Positions 7,232 through 15,085 of a stretch of 64,000 nucleotides of DNA are shown here, piece after piece; positions within the stretch are counted from its first letter, which is position 1; every line of letters begins with the position of its first letter. The notes beneath the pieces are model-generated. The model was not told the origin of the DNA. It did no database searches and was given only the letters and a program-made list of their open reading frames with translations. The translations under genes and the position numbers were made by a program. This DNA is from Candidatus Methylomirabilis lanthanidiphila (lineage in GTDB: Bacteria > Methylomirabilota > Methylomirabilia > Methylomirabilales > Methylomirabilaceae). The DNA lies in contig CABIKM010000029.1 of assembly GCA_902196205.1 (NCBI GenBank), positions 1 through 64,000 of the forward strand. Reading direction: 5' to 3'.

Positions 7232-9448
7232 ATGACAAAGCGATGTGCGGTATTCATTGCGGCGGCAGCGTTATTGCTGGCGAGCGGCGAGAGTGCGAGG
7301 AGCCATGCCCAGCCGCCTGACTGGCACTTTTCCAGGGGCGCCAGCCTGTCAACTTCGAACGCTGAGACATGGTCCGAGTCCAAAGGCCACCAGAAAATCG
7401 CCTCAAGGCTGGCACAGGCGTCGGGCGCGGTATTACTGTCGACACAGTCTGGCCTCGCACCTGCTCCCTCGCCTGAAAGCCTGTCGGGCTTCGCTCGATT
7501 CGATCAGCAGGGAAAGATCCAGGTCTACATCACCATGGATCACGTGAATGACAGCGCACTCAACGCCCTTCGGGCTACGGGGGTGGAGATCGACATTTAT
7601 GATCCCTCCCAGCGACTGGTCCAAGGCTGGATTGCGCCGGCTCAAGTACAAGCCGTTGCGGATCTCCCGAGTGTGATCCTTGTTGATCTGCCGAACTACG
7701 GCATGACCAACGCCGGATCCGTGACCACGCAAGGCGATGCGGTCATTCGCGCTAACCAGGCGAGAGCTCTGCCTGGGGTCACAGGGAGCGGAGTGCAAGT
7801 GGGCGTGCTCTCCGATGGGATCAGCAGCCTCACTGCCAGCGTCGCTTCCGGTGATTTACCGGCCTCCGGGGTTACCATGCCGGCTGCACCGCTCACTGGG
7901 GGCGGCATCTCACTCGACAGCCCGCTGCCCGGAGGCGCAACGTTTACGGTGACCCCTGTAGGCCGATCAGATCTTACGTCTGGCACGGAGGGCACGGCGA
8001 TGCTTGAGATCATCCATGACATCGCCCCCGGTGCGCAACTTTTCTTCGCTCCTGGCGGTACAGGCACAACGCTCGCCAACCAGAGGGCAATCCGGTGGCT
8101 AAAGTCTCAGGGTGTCAGAGTGATAGCCGACGACAGTGTGTTCCTCAATGCGGGACCCTACGACGGAACAAGCGCGATCTCCCAAGAGCTATCGAATGCT
8201 GTGGCAAGCGGCGTCTCCTACTTTGTCGCTGTCGGCAATTATGCCCAACAGTACTACCGGGGTCTCTTCACCGATACCGATGGGGACACCTTCCATGAGT
8301 TCGACGTAAGCCTTGGACTTCCCAGAATCGACAACGCAGGGGAGACATTGAACGTGACCGTCCAACCCGGTGCGACGGTGATAATCATTTTGCAGTGGAA
8401 TGATCCCTTCGGCGGCTCCACAAACAACTACGATCTCTGCGTCCACGATCCGGCCGACATCCCTGCTGCGCCACCAGTCCTCTCTTGCTCTGCAACCCCT
8501 CAGACCGGTACTCAAAACCCTACCGAGTTTCTTGCCATCACAAGGGGGGGGCTCACGCCCGGTACTCTTGGGGTGCGCATTCATCGAGTAGGCGGGGCTG
8601 CTCCACGGGTGTTTGATCTGTTCATCATCGGCGGTGTGATGAACGAGTTTGTGGTCCCAGGGGGGAGCGTCCCGAATAAATCGGATGCCAGGGGCGGCGT
8701 CATCTCCGTCGGGGCGGTCGACTGGCAAACACCGAATGCGATTGAATTTTTTAGCTCCCGAGGGCCTACAAGTGACGGCAGAGTAAAACCCGAACTCGTC
8801 GCTCCGGACGGGGTTTCGACGAGCGTTGCCGGATTTACTCCCTTCTTTGGAACCTCTGCCGCCACTCCTCACGCGGCCGGCGCTGCGGCGCTCGTGCTGA
8901 GCGCGAACCCGACATTGACGCCTGCCCAATTGTCAGCCAGACTGACTCAAACGGCTGTGCCCTTGGGTTCCCCCATCCCCAACAATACCTTCGGCTTCGG
9001 ACGTATCGACGCCCTTCAGGCGCTCTCCGTTTCCGACCCCACCGGACCGGCGATTGCCCGCCAGCTTCTCAACCCCGCCACCTTTGTGGGGCCGACGGTA
9101 CCGCCGACCCCGCAGCAACGGCAGACGACCTTCCGCACAATCGACCCTATCCTCGCGGGGGCCACCTATTATGACCCGACGGAGGCCTGCGCCGGCGTCT
9201 CGCCGGCCGCGGTCAAGCTGTTCGTCTTCACCCTGGAGGGGCAACTGGTTCTGGGGCGCAATCGCGATACGACCGGGGGCGTGACCAGCACGCAGATCGG
9301 CACATCGAAGTACCAGGCCCTCCTCGCTACGTTGGAGCCCGGGGCGCTTCCCCCGGGCGCCTACAACGCCGTCTTCTGGGTCAAGGACTGCACGGACACG
9401 TACACCTTGGTGTCGGAGTTCTCCGCGCTTGGGGTGCTTGCCCCCTGA
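7232..9448 (+). CDS. Secreted S8/S53-like serine protease with private C-terminal domain
   Basis: The 738-residue protein starts at the ATG at 7232 (AGGAG 9 nt upstream), with a signal peptide ending near S-H-A-Q. A propeptide-like region (residues about 75-155) is followed by a subtilase fold: the Asp segment GSGVQVGVLSDGI, then TEGTAMLEIIHDIAPGAQ, and the Ser segment FGTSAATPHAAGAAALVLSA. In the second segment the usual catalytic His of H-G-T is Glu, as in sedolisin-like (S53-like) enzymes. An insertion of about 150 residues (around NVTVQPGATVIIILQWNDPF) resembles a beta-rich jelly-roll domain. Residues about 610-738 repeat the C-terminal domain of the propeller protein at 5328-6509. Confidence 0.82.
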   Translation: MTKRCAVFIAAAALLLASGESARSHAQPPDWHFSRGASLSTSNAETWSESKGHQKIASRLAQASGAVLLSTQSGLAPAPSPESLSGFARFDQQGKIQVYITMDHVNDSALNALRATGVEIDIYDPSQRLVQGWIAPAQVQAVADLPSVILVDLPNYGMTNAGSVTTQGDAVIRANQARALPGVTGSGVQVGVLSDGISSLTASVASGDLPASGVTMPAAPLTGGGISLDSPLPGGATFTVTPVGRSDLTSGTEGTAMLEIIHDIAPGAQLFFAPGGTGTTLANQRAIRWLKSQGVRVIADDSVFLNAGPYDGTSAISQELSNAVASGVSYFVAVGNYAQQYYRGLFTDTDGDTFHEFDVSLGLPRIDNAGETLNVTVQPGATVIIILQWNDPFGGSTNNYDLCVHDPADIPAAPPVLSCSATPQTGTQNPTEFLAITRGGLTPGTLGVRIHRVGGAAPRVFDLFIIGGVMNEFVVPGGSVPNKSDARGGVISVGAVDWQTPNAIEFFSSRGPTSDGRVKPELVAPDGVSTSVAGFTPFFGTSAATPHAAGAAALVLSANPTLTPAQLSARLTQTAVPLGSPIPNNTFGFGRIDALQALSVSDPTGPAIARQLLNPATFVGPTVPPTPQQRQTTFRTIDPILAGATYYDPTEACAGVSPAAVKLFVFTLEGQLVLGRNRDTTGGVTSTQIGTSKYQALLATLEPGALPPGAYNAVFWVKDCTDTYTLVSEFSALGVLAP

Positions 9449-9596
9449 GACCGGCGAGGCCGCGAGGCCCGGGATGATCCAGGCGTTCGACATCAGCGAA
9501 CCGATATCAGGGCGACGTGAGTCAGAAGGACAACGATGGGGGAGGACAGCATTACGGCCTAGTCAGAGATTATGCTGACTCGAAGGGGAGTTTAAC

Positions 9597-9702
9597 CCCA
9601 GCCCTCTATCAACGCCCACAGGCGTCCGTAGCGTCGATTGCGTCATCGCATCTATGTTGTTCGGTCCCAGCCCTCTATAAACGCCCGCAGGCGGGTCCGT
9701 GA
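9597..9702. repeat. Two 33-36 bp direct repeats spaced by about 35 bp
   Basis: CCCAGCCCTCTATCAACGCC begins at 9597 and CCCAGCCCTCTATAAACGCC at 9666, each continuing through C(A/G)CAGGCG and TCCGT. The units start 69 bp apart, leaving about 35 bp of unrelated sequence between them. The geometry is that of a two-repeat CRISPR, but there are no cas genes nearby and only two copies. The rest of 9449-9780 shows nothing else recognisable. Confidence 0.4.
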
Positions 9703-9780
9703 CCCAGATGAGGGGTGGCTCAACGTGAGCGCCCTTGGGCGGCCCCGCCCCCTGAACACTAATCGGCAATGGGAAATGCT

Positions 9781-10827
9781 TTACGGGACGCGGACCTCGA
9801 CAGGCTCTGAGGCGACGCTTTCGTTGTGCCTGGAAGAGGCGTCAACAGCCGTCACCGTGTAGAGGTACCGACTGCGTGAACGGACCGATCGGTCGGTGAA
9901 GGTAGGCGATTTGATCGGAGCTTCTGTCAGTCGGTGGGGGGAACGTTCCGCAGCGTCGCTTCGATAGACGAGATAGCCCAGCAGGTCCGATTCGCGGTTC
10001 AGCTCCCAGCTCAGCGAGACAACGAGGCCAGGCCCGACAACCGCCCGCACACGTTGTGGAGGGGCCGGAGGCGTCAGATCGACCGGGGCGACGCTTACCT
10101 CGCTCGACGGCAACCCCTCCTGCCAGGGCGGCTCCTGACTCTCCACCGCCGCCACGCGGTAGTAGTATGTCTGATCGTTGACCAGATCCGTATCGTGGAA
10201 CTGCGTATGCCGGACGGGCTCCCGGTTGATCGAAGACGCGCCGTATTGGCCAGGGCTGGTACCCCGATAGATATTATACCTTGGAACCACTCCCAACGCG
10301 CTTCCATCGGCTCGCCGTACTGGCGCATCCCATGAGAGGCGGACCGTGCGTTCGCCGCCCTCCGCCCGCAGGCCGGAGGGCGCCTCGATCTCGACTGTAA
10401 CCAAGGCGATCGCTTCCGGTGACGACGGCCCGATGATCCCGCGCCGGCTCACAGCCTCGATGGTATAGGTATACCTCGCGCCTACGACCACATCCTTATC
10501 GGTGAAGGCATAACGATTGCCTGACACGATGGCGTTCTCCGGCTTCTCAGCCTTTACGGTGGTAATGACCGAATAGGCGGAGACCTGAGGGGCTGTTTGC
10601 TGTCTGGAGATTTGGAACGTGGCCAGGTATTTCAACGCCGTGCCATCAACATTGGTCGTTGGCCTGGTCCATGCGAGGATCACCGTACGGCTCCGCACAA
10701 GCGCCGTCAGATCGGTCGGTGGCGATGGCTCCGCCAGGATCGGCACCACAGGCGGTCCACTCTTGCCGCAACCGGAGAGGACAAATAAGCCAAGAGACGC
10801 TGCAATGATGATCTGTCGAATCCGCAT
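9781..10827 (-). CDS. Lipoprotein with fibronectin type III domains
   Basis: This 348-residue protein has a lipoprotein signal (SLGLFVLSGCGKSGPPVVP), with the lipidated Cys at about residue 20. The GCGKxGPP motif directly after it is like that of LptM/YifL, a small lipoprotein often encoded beside argH or lysA. Three fibronectin type III-like modules follow, with PSPPTDLTALVRSRTVILAW near residue 35, APSGLRAEGGERTVRLSWDA near 150 and PPAPPQRVRAVVGPGLVVSL near 255. Such modules usually mediate protein or polysaccharide contacts. The ATG lies one base after the argH stop, so it is probably cotranscribed with argH. No function is assigned. Confidence 0.8.
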   Translation of the reverse strand: MRIRQIIIAASLGLFVLSGCGKSGPPVVPILAEPSPPTDLTALVRSRTVILAWTRPTTNVDGTALKYLATFQISRQQTAPQVSAYSVITTVKAEKPENAIVSGNRYAFTDKDVVVGARYTYTIEAVSRRGIIGPSSPEAIALVTVEIEAPSGLRAEGGERTVRLSWDAPVRRADGSALGVVPRYNIYRGTSPGQYGASSINREPVRHTQFHDTDLVNDQTYYYRVAAVESQEPPWQEGLPSSEVSVAPVDLTPPAPPQRVRAVVGPGLVVSLSWELNRESDLLGYLVYRSDAAERSPHRLTEAPIKSPTFTDRSVRSRSRYLYTVTAVDASSRHNESVASEPVEVRVP

Positions 10828-10828
10828 C

Positions 10829-12226
10829 TTATCGACTCCGAAGTCTGGTCTTGGCGGCTTTGATGGCCTTTTTTACCGCGCTCGTTGCGGTCCCGCCGGT
10901 GGCTGTTCGTCGCTCGATACAGGCATCGAGCGCAATATAGTCAAAGACGTCCTTCTCGAACAAAGGGGAAGCGGTCTGCAACTCTTTCAGCGAGAGCTCC
11001 TCGAGCCGACACCGCCTGGCAAGCGCACCTCGGACGAGCAGGCCCACGACCTCATGGGCCTGTCGGAACGGCATCCCCTTACACACCAGATAGTCGGCTA
11101 GATCGGTAGCGTTTAAAAATCCGTCCTCTGTCGCCCGCCGCATCCGATCCGCACAGAATGTGAGACTGCCCACCAGGGACGCCATGACGAGGAGGGTCGC
11201 CTTGACAGACTCTACACTGTCAAAGAGGGGTTCCTTGTCCTCCTGCAGATCGCGGTTGTAGCTGAGCGGCAGCCCCTTGATGATGGTCAACAGCGCCACC
11301 ATGGCGCCGAAGACGCGGCCGGTCTTCCCTCGCGCCAGCTCCGCCACGTCCGGGTTCTTTTTCTGCGGCATCATACTGGAACCGGTCGCAAAGGCATCCG
11401 ACAACTCGATAAACCCGAACTCCGCCGAGGCCCATAGGACAATCTCTTCTGCCATGCGGGATAGGTGCGTCATCAGGAGCGTGCAGGCGAACAGCGGCTC
11501 GACGACAAAGTCGCGGTCCGACACCGCATCCAGCGAGTTGGCCGACAGTTCCGGAAATCCAAGCGCCCTGGCGACGAAGCGGCGATCGATCGGCAGGCCG
11601 ACCCCAGCCAGTGCGCCTGAGCCAAGCGGCAGGACGTCAACCCTGCGAAGCGCATCCAGCAGTCGCTCGCGATCCCGTTCCAGCATCTCGACATAAGCCA
11701 TCAGATGGTGCGCCAGGAGAATCGGCTGAGCCCGTTGCATGTGGGTGTAGCCGGGCATGATCAGATCAAGGTGGGCTTCTGCCTGCGCAATGAGAGCCCG
11801 CTCAAGCCCAGCGATCAGATGGCGAAGCTCTCCGATCTCATCCCGCAGATAGAGGCGCAGATCGAGGGCCACCTGGTCATTCCGGCTCCGACCGGTGTGG
11901 AGCTTTGCACCGGCGTCTCCCACCTTCTCGATCAGTCGGGCCTCGATTGCCATGTGGATGTCTTCTAACGAGGGGTCAAACCGAAACTCGCCTCGCTCGA
12001 TCTCGCCGCCGATCTCCTCAAGCCCTGCCACGATCTTGTCGGCCTCGGCCCTGGTCAACAGGCCGCACTTTGCCAGCATCCGCGCGTGCGCGATACTGCC
12101 GGCGATATCGTGTTTGGAGAGGCGCCGGTCAACGTGGATCGACGCGGTATACGCTTCCACTCGCGGATCGGTCGCCTGCTGAAACCGTCCGCCCCATGGC
12201 TTTCGAGTTCTCGATCCCACTTTCAT
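10829..12226 (-). CDS. argH: Argininosuccinate lyase
   Basis: ArgH splits argininosuccinate into arginine and fumarate, the last step of arginine synthesis. The 465-residue protein carries the fumarase/aspartase superfamily signature [16 protein letters not shown], plus [19 protein letters not shown] and [19 protein letters not shown]. Its length is normal for the family (about 460). The ATG at 12226 overlaps the argG stop (ATGA), so the two genes are translationally coupled. Confidence 0.97.
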   Translation of the reverse strand: MKVGSRTRKPWGGRFQQATDPRVEAYTASIHVDRRLSKHDIAGSIAHARMLAKCGLLTRAEADKIVAGLEEIGGEIERGEFRFDPSLEDIHMAIEARLIEKVGDAGAKLHTGRSRNDQVALDLRLYLRDEIGELRHLIAGLERALIAQAEAHLDLIMPGYTHMQRAQPILLAHHLMAYVEMLERDRERLLDALRRVDVLPLGSGALAGVGLPIDRRFVARALGFPELSANSLDAVSDRDFVVEPLFACTLLMTHLSRMAEEIVLWASAEFGFIELSDAFATGSSMMPQKKNPDVAELARGKTGRVFGAMVALLTIIKGLPLSYNRDLQEDKEPLFDSVESVKATLLVMASLVGSLTFCADRMRRATEDGFLNATDLADYLVCKGMPFRQAHEVVGLLVRGALARRCRLEELSLKELQTASPLFEKDVFDYIALDACIERRTATGGTATSAVKKAIKAAKTRLRSR

Positions 12227-13554
12227 CGTTCCGACCGCTTCCTTTTCGCACTACGTGCGTCAAATCCCCCCAACCCCCCTTTGGTAAAGGGGGGCGAGAG
12301 GGGATTTTTAGGAGTGGGGGGATTTCGAACTTCGAACTTCGCACCTCGCACCTTGTGTTGTGTCCTCAAGGCGCGAATACGAAGCCGCAACGCGTTCAAT
12401 CGGATGAACCCCTCGGCGTCGGCTTGGCGGTACACCTGGTCCGCCTCAAATGTCGCGAAGGCCGGATCGTACAGCGAGACCGACGACTTGCGGCCCACGA
12501 CCTCGCAGTTGCCTTTGTAGAGTTTCACCCGCGCCGTGCCGGTCACCCCCTCCTGAGACGCCTCGATCGTCCGCATCAGCATCTCCATCTCCGGAGAGAA
12601 CCAGTAGCCGTAGTACACGAGCTCTGAGAAGCGGGGAATGAGGGAGTCGCGCAGGTGCATCACCTCGCGATCCATCGTGAGCGATTCCACAGCGCGGTGG
12701 GCGGCCTGCAGGATGGTTCCGCCCGGTGTCTCATAGACCCCCCGCGACTTCATCCCGACGTAGCGATTTTCGACGATATCGACCCGACCGATCCCGTGTT
12801 CGCCGCCGATCTTATTGACGCGCTGAAGCAGCTTGGCGGGCGAGAGGCGCTTGCCGTCCAACGCCACCGGCCGACCATCCTGGAACTCTACCTCGACATA
12901 GGCCGCGCGGTCCGGCGCCTGCTCCGGCGAGACGCTCAGGACAAACATCTCGTCCGGCGGCTCCTGCCACGGGTCCTCCAGGATGCCGCCCTCAAAGCTG
13001 ATGTGAAACAGGTTCCGATCGGTGCTGTACGGCCGCGCCTTTGTGGTCGGCACCGGGATGTCATGGCGCCTCGCGTAGGCAATCAGATCGGACCGCGAAC
13101 CCAGGTCCCATTCACGCCATGGCGCGATAACCCGGATGCGCGGGTCGATAGCATAATAGGCAAGCTCAAAACGGACCTGATCGTTCCCTTTCCCGGTGGC
13201 GCCATGCGCCACCGCGTCCGCGCCCTCCTTGCGCGCCACCGCCATCTGGTGTTTCGCGATCAGCGGCCTCGCCATCGAGGTGCCCAGCAGGTAGCGCCCC
13301 TCATAGACGGCGTTTGCCTGAAGACACGGAAAGACGAAATCACGGACAAACTCTTCCCTCAGGTCTTTGATGTAGACCTTGCTGGCGCCCGTCTTGAGCG
13401 CTTTCTCCCGGACCGGCTCCAACTCCTCGCCCTGTCCCAGGTCGGCGCAGAATGCGATCACCTCCGCCCGGTAAGTCTCGATAAGCCAACGCAGGATCAC
13501 CGACGTATCCAGTCCGCCCGAATACGCCAGGACGATCTTCTTCACCTTTTGCAT
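12223..13554 (-). CDS. argG: Argininosuccinate synthase (with repeat-derived C-terminal tail)
   Basis: ArgG condenses citrulline and aspartate using ATP. The protein begins [20 protein letters not shown], the N-type ATP pyrophosphatase P-loop (SGGLDTS). [13 protein letters not shown] and later conserved blocks are present. The ATG at 13554 has GAAGGGAG just upstream; the frame extends further 5' but without homology. The family core ends near [13 protein letters not shown], about residue 395. The last 45 or so residues (for example [11 protein letters not shown] and [15 protein letters not shown]) are encoded by a heptamer array and a palindromic repeat at 12262-12354. The enzyme thus appears to carry a tail acquired by repeat insertion while keeping the ATGA overlap with argH. 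Confidence 0.96.
   Translation of the reverse strand: MQKVKKIVLAYSGGLDTSVILRWLIETYRAEVIAFCADLGQGEELEPVREKALKTGASKVYIKDLREEFVRDFVFPCLQANAVYEGRYLLGTSMARPLIAKHQMAVARKEGADAVAHGATGKGNDQVRFELAYYAIDPRIRVIAPWREWDLGSRSDLIAYARRHDIPVPTTKARPYSTDRNLFHISFEGGILEDPWQEPPDEMFVLSVSPEQAPDRAAYVEVEFQDGRPVALDGKRLSPAKLLQRVNKIGGEHGIGRVDIVENRYVGMKSRGVYETPGGTILQAAHRAVESLTMDREVMHLRDSLIPRFSELVYYGYWFSPEMEMLMRTIEASQEGVTGTARVKLYKGNCEVVGRKSSVSLYDPAFATFEADQVYRQADAEGFIRLNALRLRIRALRTQHKVRGAKFEVRNPPTPKNPLSPPFTKGGLGGFDARSAKRKRSER
12262..12354. repeat. Palindromic repeat plus heptamer array inside the 3' end of argG
   Basis: AAATCCCCCC (12262) and GGGGGGATTT (to 12325) bound a palindromic unit of the type that encodes [14 protein letters not shown]. 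It is directly followed by four 7-bp units GAACTTC-GAACTTC-GCACCTC-GCACCTT (12327-12354). The heptamers are the complement of the GTTCAAG/GTGCGAG family at 22443-22582. Confidence 0.75.
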
Positions 13555-13768
13555 GCTCCCTTCCTCAATCCGCTGTTCACACGAGGAGGCATTATACCGC
13601 AGCAGCCTACAGCCCTCACCGATCAGGTCCCGAAAATATTTCCGCCATCCATGACAAAAACAGCATTTTATTATATCATCCCATATATTGCAGCTAAAAA
13701 AGGGCTCTCCCGAATTTCGTGTAGGTAGAAAGATCTGGTCGAGGGAATTGGGAGTGAAGGAGTATCTT

Positions 13769-14221
13769 GTGGAACCCAGGCAGAACATCATCAACTATTT
13801 AGAGGATTTTTTTAGAAACAACGCGGGGCGCTATGGGATCGACATGGCCTTCTTGTACGGCTCGTGGGCCAGAGGATGCCCAAGATGCGATTCTGATATC
13901 GATATTGCCGTAGTTTTTTCACAGCAGCATTCTCGTGCAGAAGAGATGTTCGAGCATATCACCGACATCTCTTTACGACTATCCGGGGAGCTTAGTGTAG
14001 AGGTCAATGCCATCGCCATCGATCCGACATTTGGCAAGCCAATGCTGTGTTATAACGCAATCGTCTCAGGTATACCTGTATTTATGAGGGATTTTAGTCA
14101 ATACGTTGATCTGAAAAACAAAGCCGTTTCTCAGATGGAGGATTTCAGTCTCTTTGGCCGCGATTGGCAGCGTACCATTGCGAAGCGCAATCTGGAGGCG
14201 TTACCAAGAAAGCCTGCCTAA
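13769..14221 (+). CDS. MNT-type nucleotidyltransferase domain protein
   Basis: The roughly 150-residue protein carries a minimal nucleotidyltransferase motif: [13 protein letters not shown] followed by SDIDIAVVF (G-S-x10-D-x-D), and a third acidic position in [14 protein letters not shown] proteins commonly pair with a HEPN protein (HepT) as a toxin-antitoxin system in which MntA AMPylates the toxin. No HEPN gene is adjacent, so it is an orphan or works with a distant partner. The GTG at 13769 is chosen because AAGGAG lies 7 nt upstream; the frame is open to 13688. It diverges from argG and starts the accessory block that splits the arginine cluster. Confidence 0.72.
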   Translation: MEPRQNIINYLEDFFRNNAGRYGIDMAFLYGSWARGCPRCDSDIDIAVVFSQQHSRAEEMFEHITDISLRLSGELSVEVNAIAIDPTFGKPMLCYNAIVSGIPVFMRDFSQYVDLKNKAVSQMEDFSLFGRDWQRTIAKRNLEALPRKPA

Positions 14222-14285
14222 ACTGGCTAGTGAAGGTAAGCCGAAATACCCGCGGAGTTCCCGCCCTGTAAGATCTACAAAAGCC

Positions 14286-14543
14286 CTACCGTCGCTCACC
14301 GATTAGATCCCAGAGATACTTTCGGTGCTGCTCTCCAAGATCCGGCGGCCCCCCGGCCAGACTGCCGACCAAATCACGGACCCTCTCGTATGGCAGGCTG
14401 TCGACCCGAGCGACCTCACCGCTCAGAAAGGCTTCAAGGGCCTCCCGAACAAGATCCGACCGCCGGATCCGACGTTTGCGGGCCTCTCGGTTCAGTTGCT
14501 TGAGCAACGGCTCCTGCAGCCGAACTGAAATCCGCGCTCCCAT
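14286..14543 (-). CDS. Ribbon-helix-helix antitoxin-like protein (orphan)
   Basis: The 85-residue protein MGARISVRLQEPLLKQLNRE continues with ARKRRIRRSDLVREALEAFL, the strand-helix-helix pattern of CopG/Arc antitoxins. The C-terminus (VRDLVGSLAGGPPDLGEQHR) is like the toxin-binding tail of VapB-type proteins that normally precede a PIN toxin. No toxin gene follows downstream on this strand (14285-14222 is too short), so the module is incomplete. A GGAGAACG site precedes the ATG. Confidence 0.75.
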   Translation of the reverse strand: MGARISVRLQEPLLKQLNREARKRRIRRSDLVREALEAFLSGEVARVDSLPYERVRDLVGSLAGGPPDLGEQHRKYLWDLIGERR

Positions 14544-14636
14544 GGGACGTTCTCCTTATTCAACCACACAGACTGAATGTATCCCAATCATATCCCATCT
14601 GCATCCCATCATCAATAATCCTTGCCATACGAGCCA

Positions 14637-15014
14637 TTAGCCTCGCACTCTAGTGTAGTGTATCTTACGCCTCTTTACATTCATTCTGGAGCCGTCATTC
14701 CCGCGAAAGCGGGAATCCAGTGCAGAAAGACTGGATTCCGGGTCAAGCCCGGAATGACAATCACTGTAAAGGGACTTATGGGACACTACAGCCTTCTCTC
14801 GCTCTCTCTGTTCACGATCCTTGATATAGTCTCGAAGTGGCCTGGAAGGCTTATCCCGCTCCTCCTCAATGACAGGGCGGTCCGAGATATCCTCAAGAAG
14901 TCGCCGAAACTTTCGGTCGCGTGCGATCCGACCGAGGATGACCACTTGCTCCTGCCTGGAGAGCGCGTTGAACGCTGTCAAGAAAACCTCTGCCGTAGCC
15001 TGCTGGACGGTCAT
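14637..15014 (-). CDS. Small antitoxin-like protein with MITE-derived C-terminus
   Basis: Residues 1-73 (for example AEVFLTAFNALSRQEQVVIL and RPVIEEERDKPSRPLRDYI) look like the short acidic/helical proteins that precede RelE/ParE-type toxins; I recognise the type but cannot name a family with certainty. From about residue 75 on, the sequence (HKSLYSDCHSGLDPESSLSA and after) is encoded by the repeat element at 14654-14790. The insertion therefore replaced the native 3' end and probably removed a partner gene. It is likely a relic or an orphan antitoxin. Confidence 0.5.
   Translation of the reverse strand: MTVQQATAEVFLTAFNALSRQEQVVILGRIARDRKFRRLLEDISDRPVIEEERDKPSRPLRDYIKDREQREREKAVVSHKSLYSDCHSGLDPESSLSALDSRFRGNDGSRMNVKRRKIHYTRVRG
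14654..14790. mobile_element. MITE-like element with about 26-bp terminal inverted repeats
   Basis: The left end TGTAGTGTATC...CTCTTTACA (from 14654) is matched in inverse at the right end TGTAAAGGGACTTATGGGACACTACA (to 14790): 8 bp at the tip and 7 bp at the inner edge are identical. Inside, TCATTCCCGCGAAAGCGGGAATCCAGT and its degenerate inverse form further palindromes. The 137-bp element has no gene of its own. A related end lies at about 3474. It supplies the last 50 or so codons of the gene at 14637-15014. Confidence 0.65.
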
Positions 15015-15085
15015 ATGTCAGCTCCTTCCAACGTACATTTAACGCCGATACTGCGTTGGAACCGGGGTTGGTCAGTGAGATCACT

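Noticed and set aside
12655-13728. Large plus-strand frame opposite argG
   Set aside because: Antisense shadow of a confirmed housekeeping gene.
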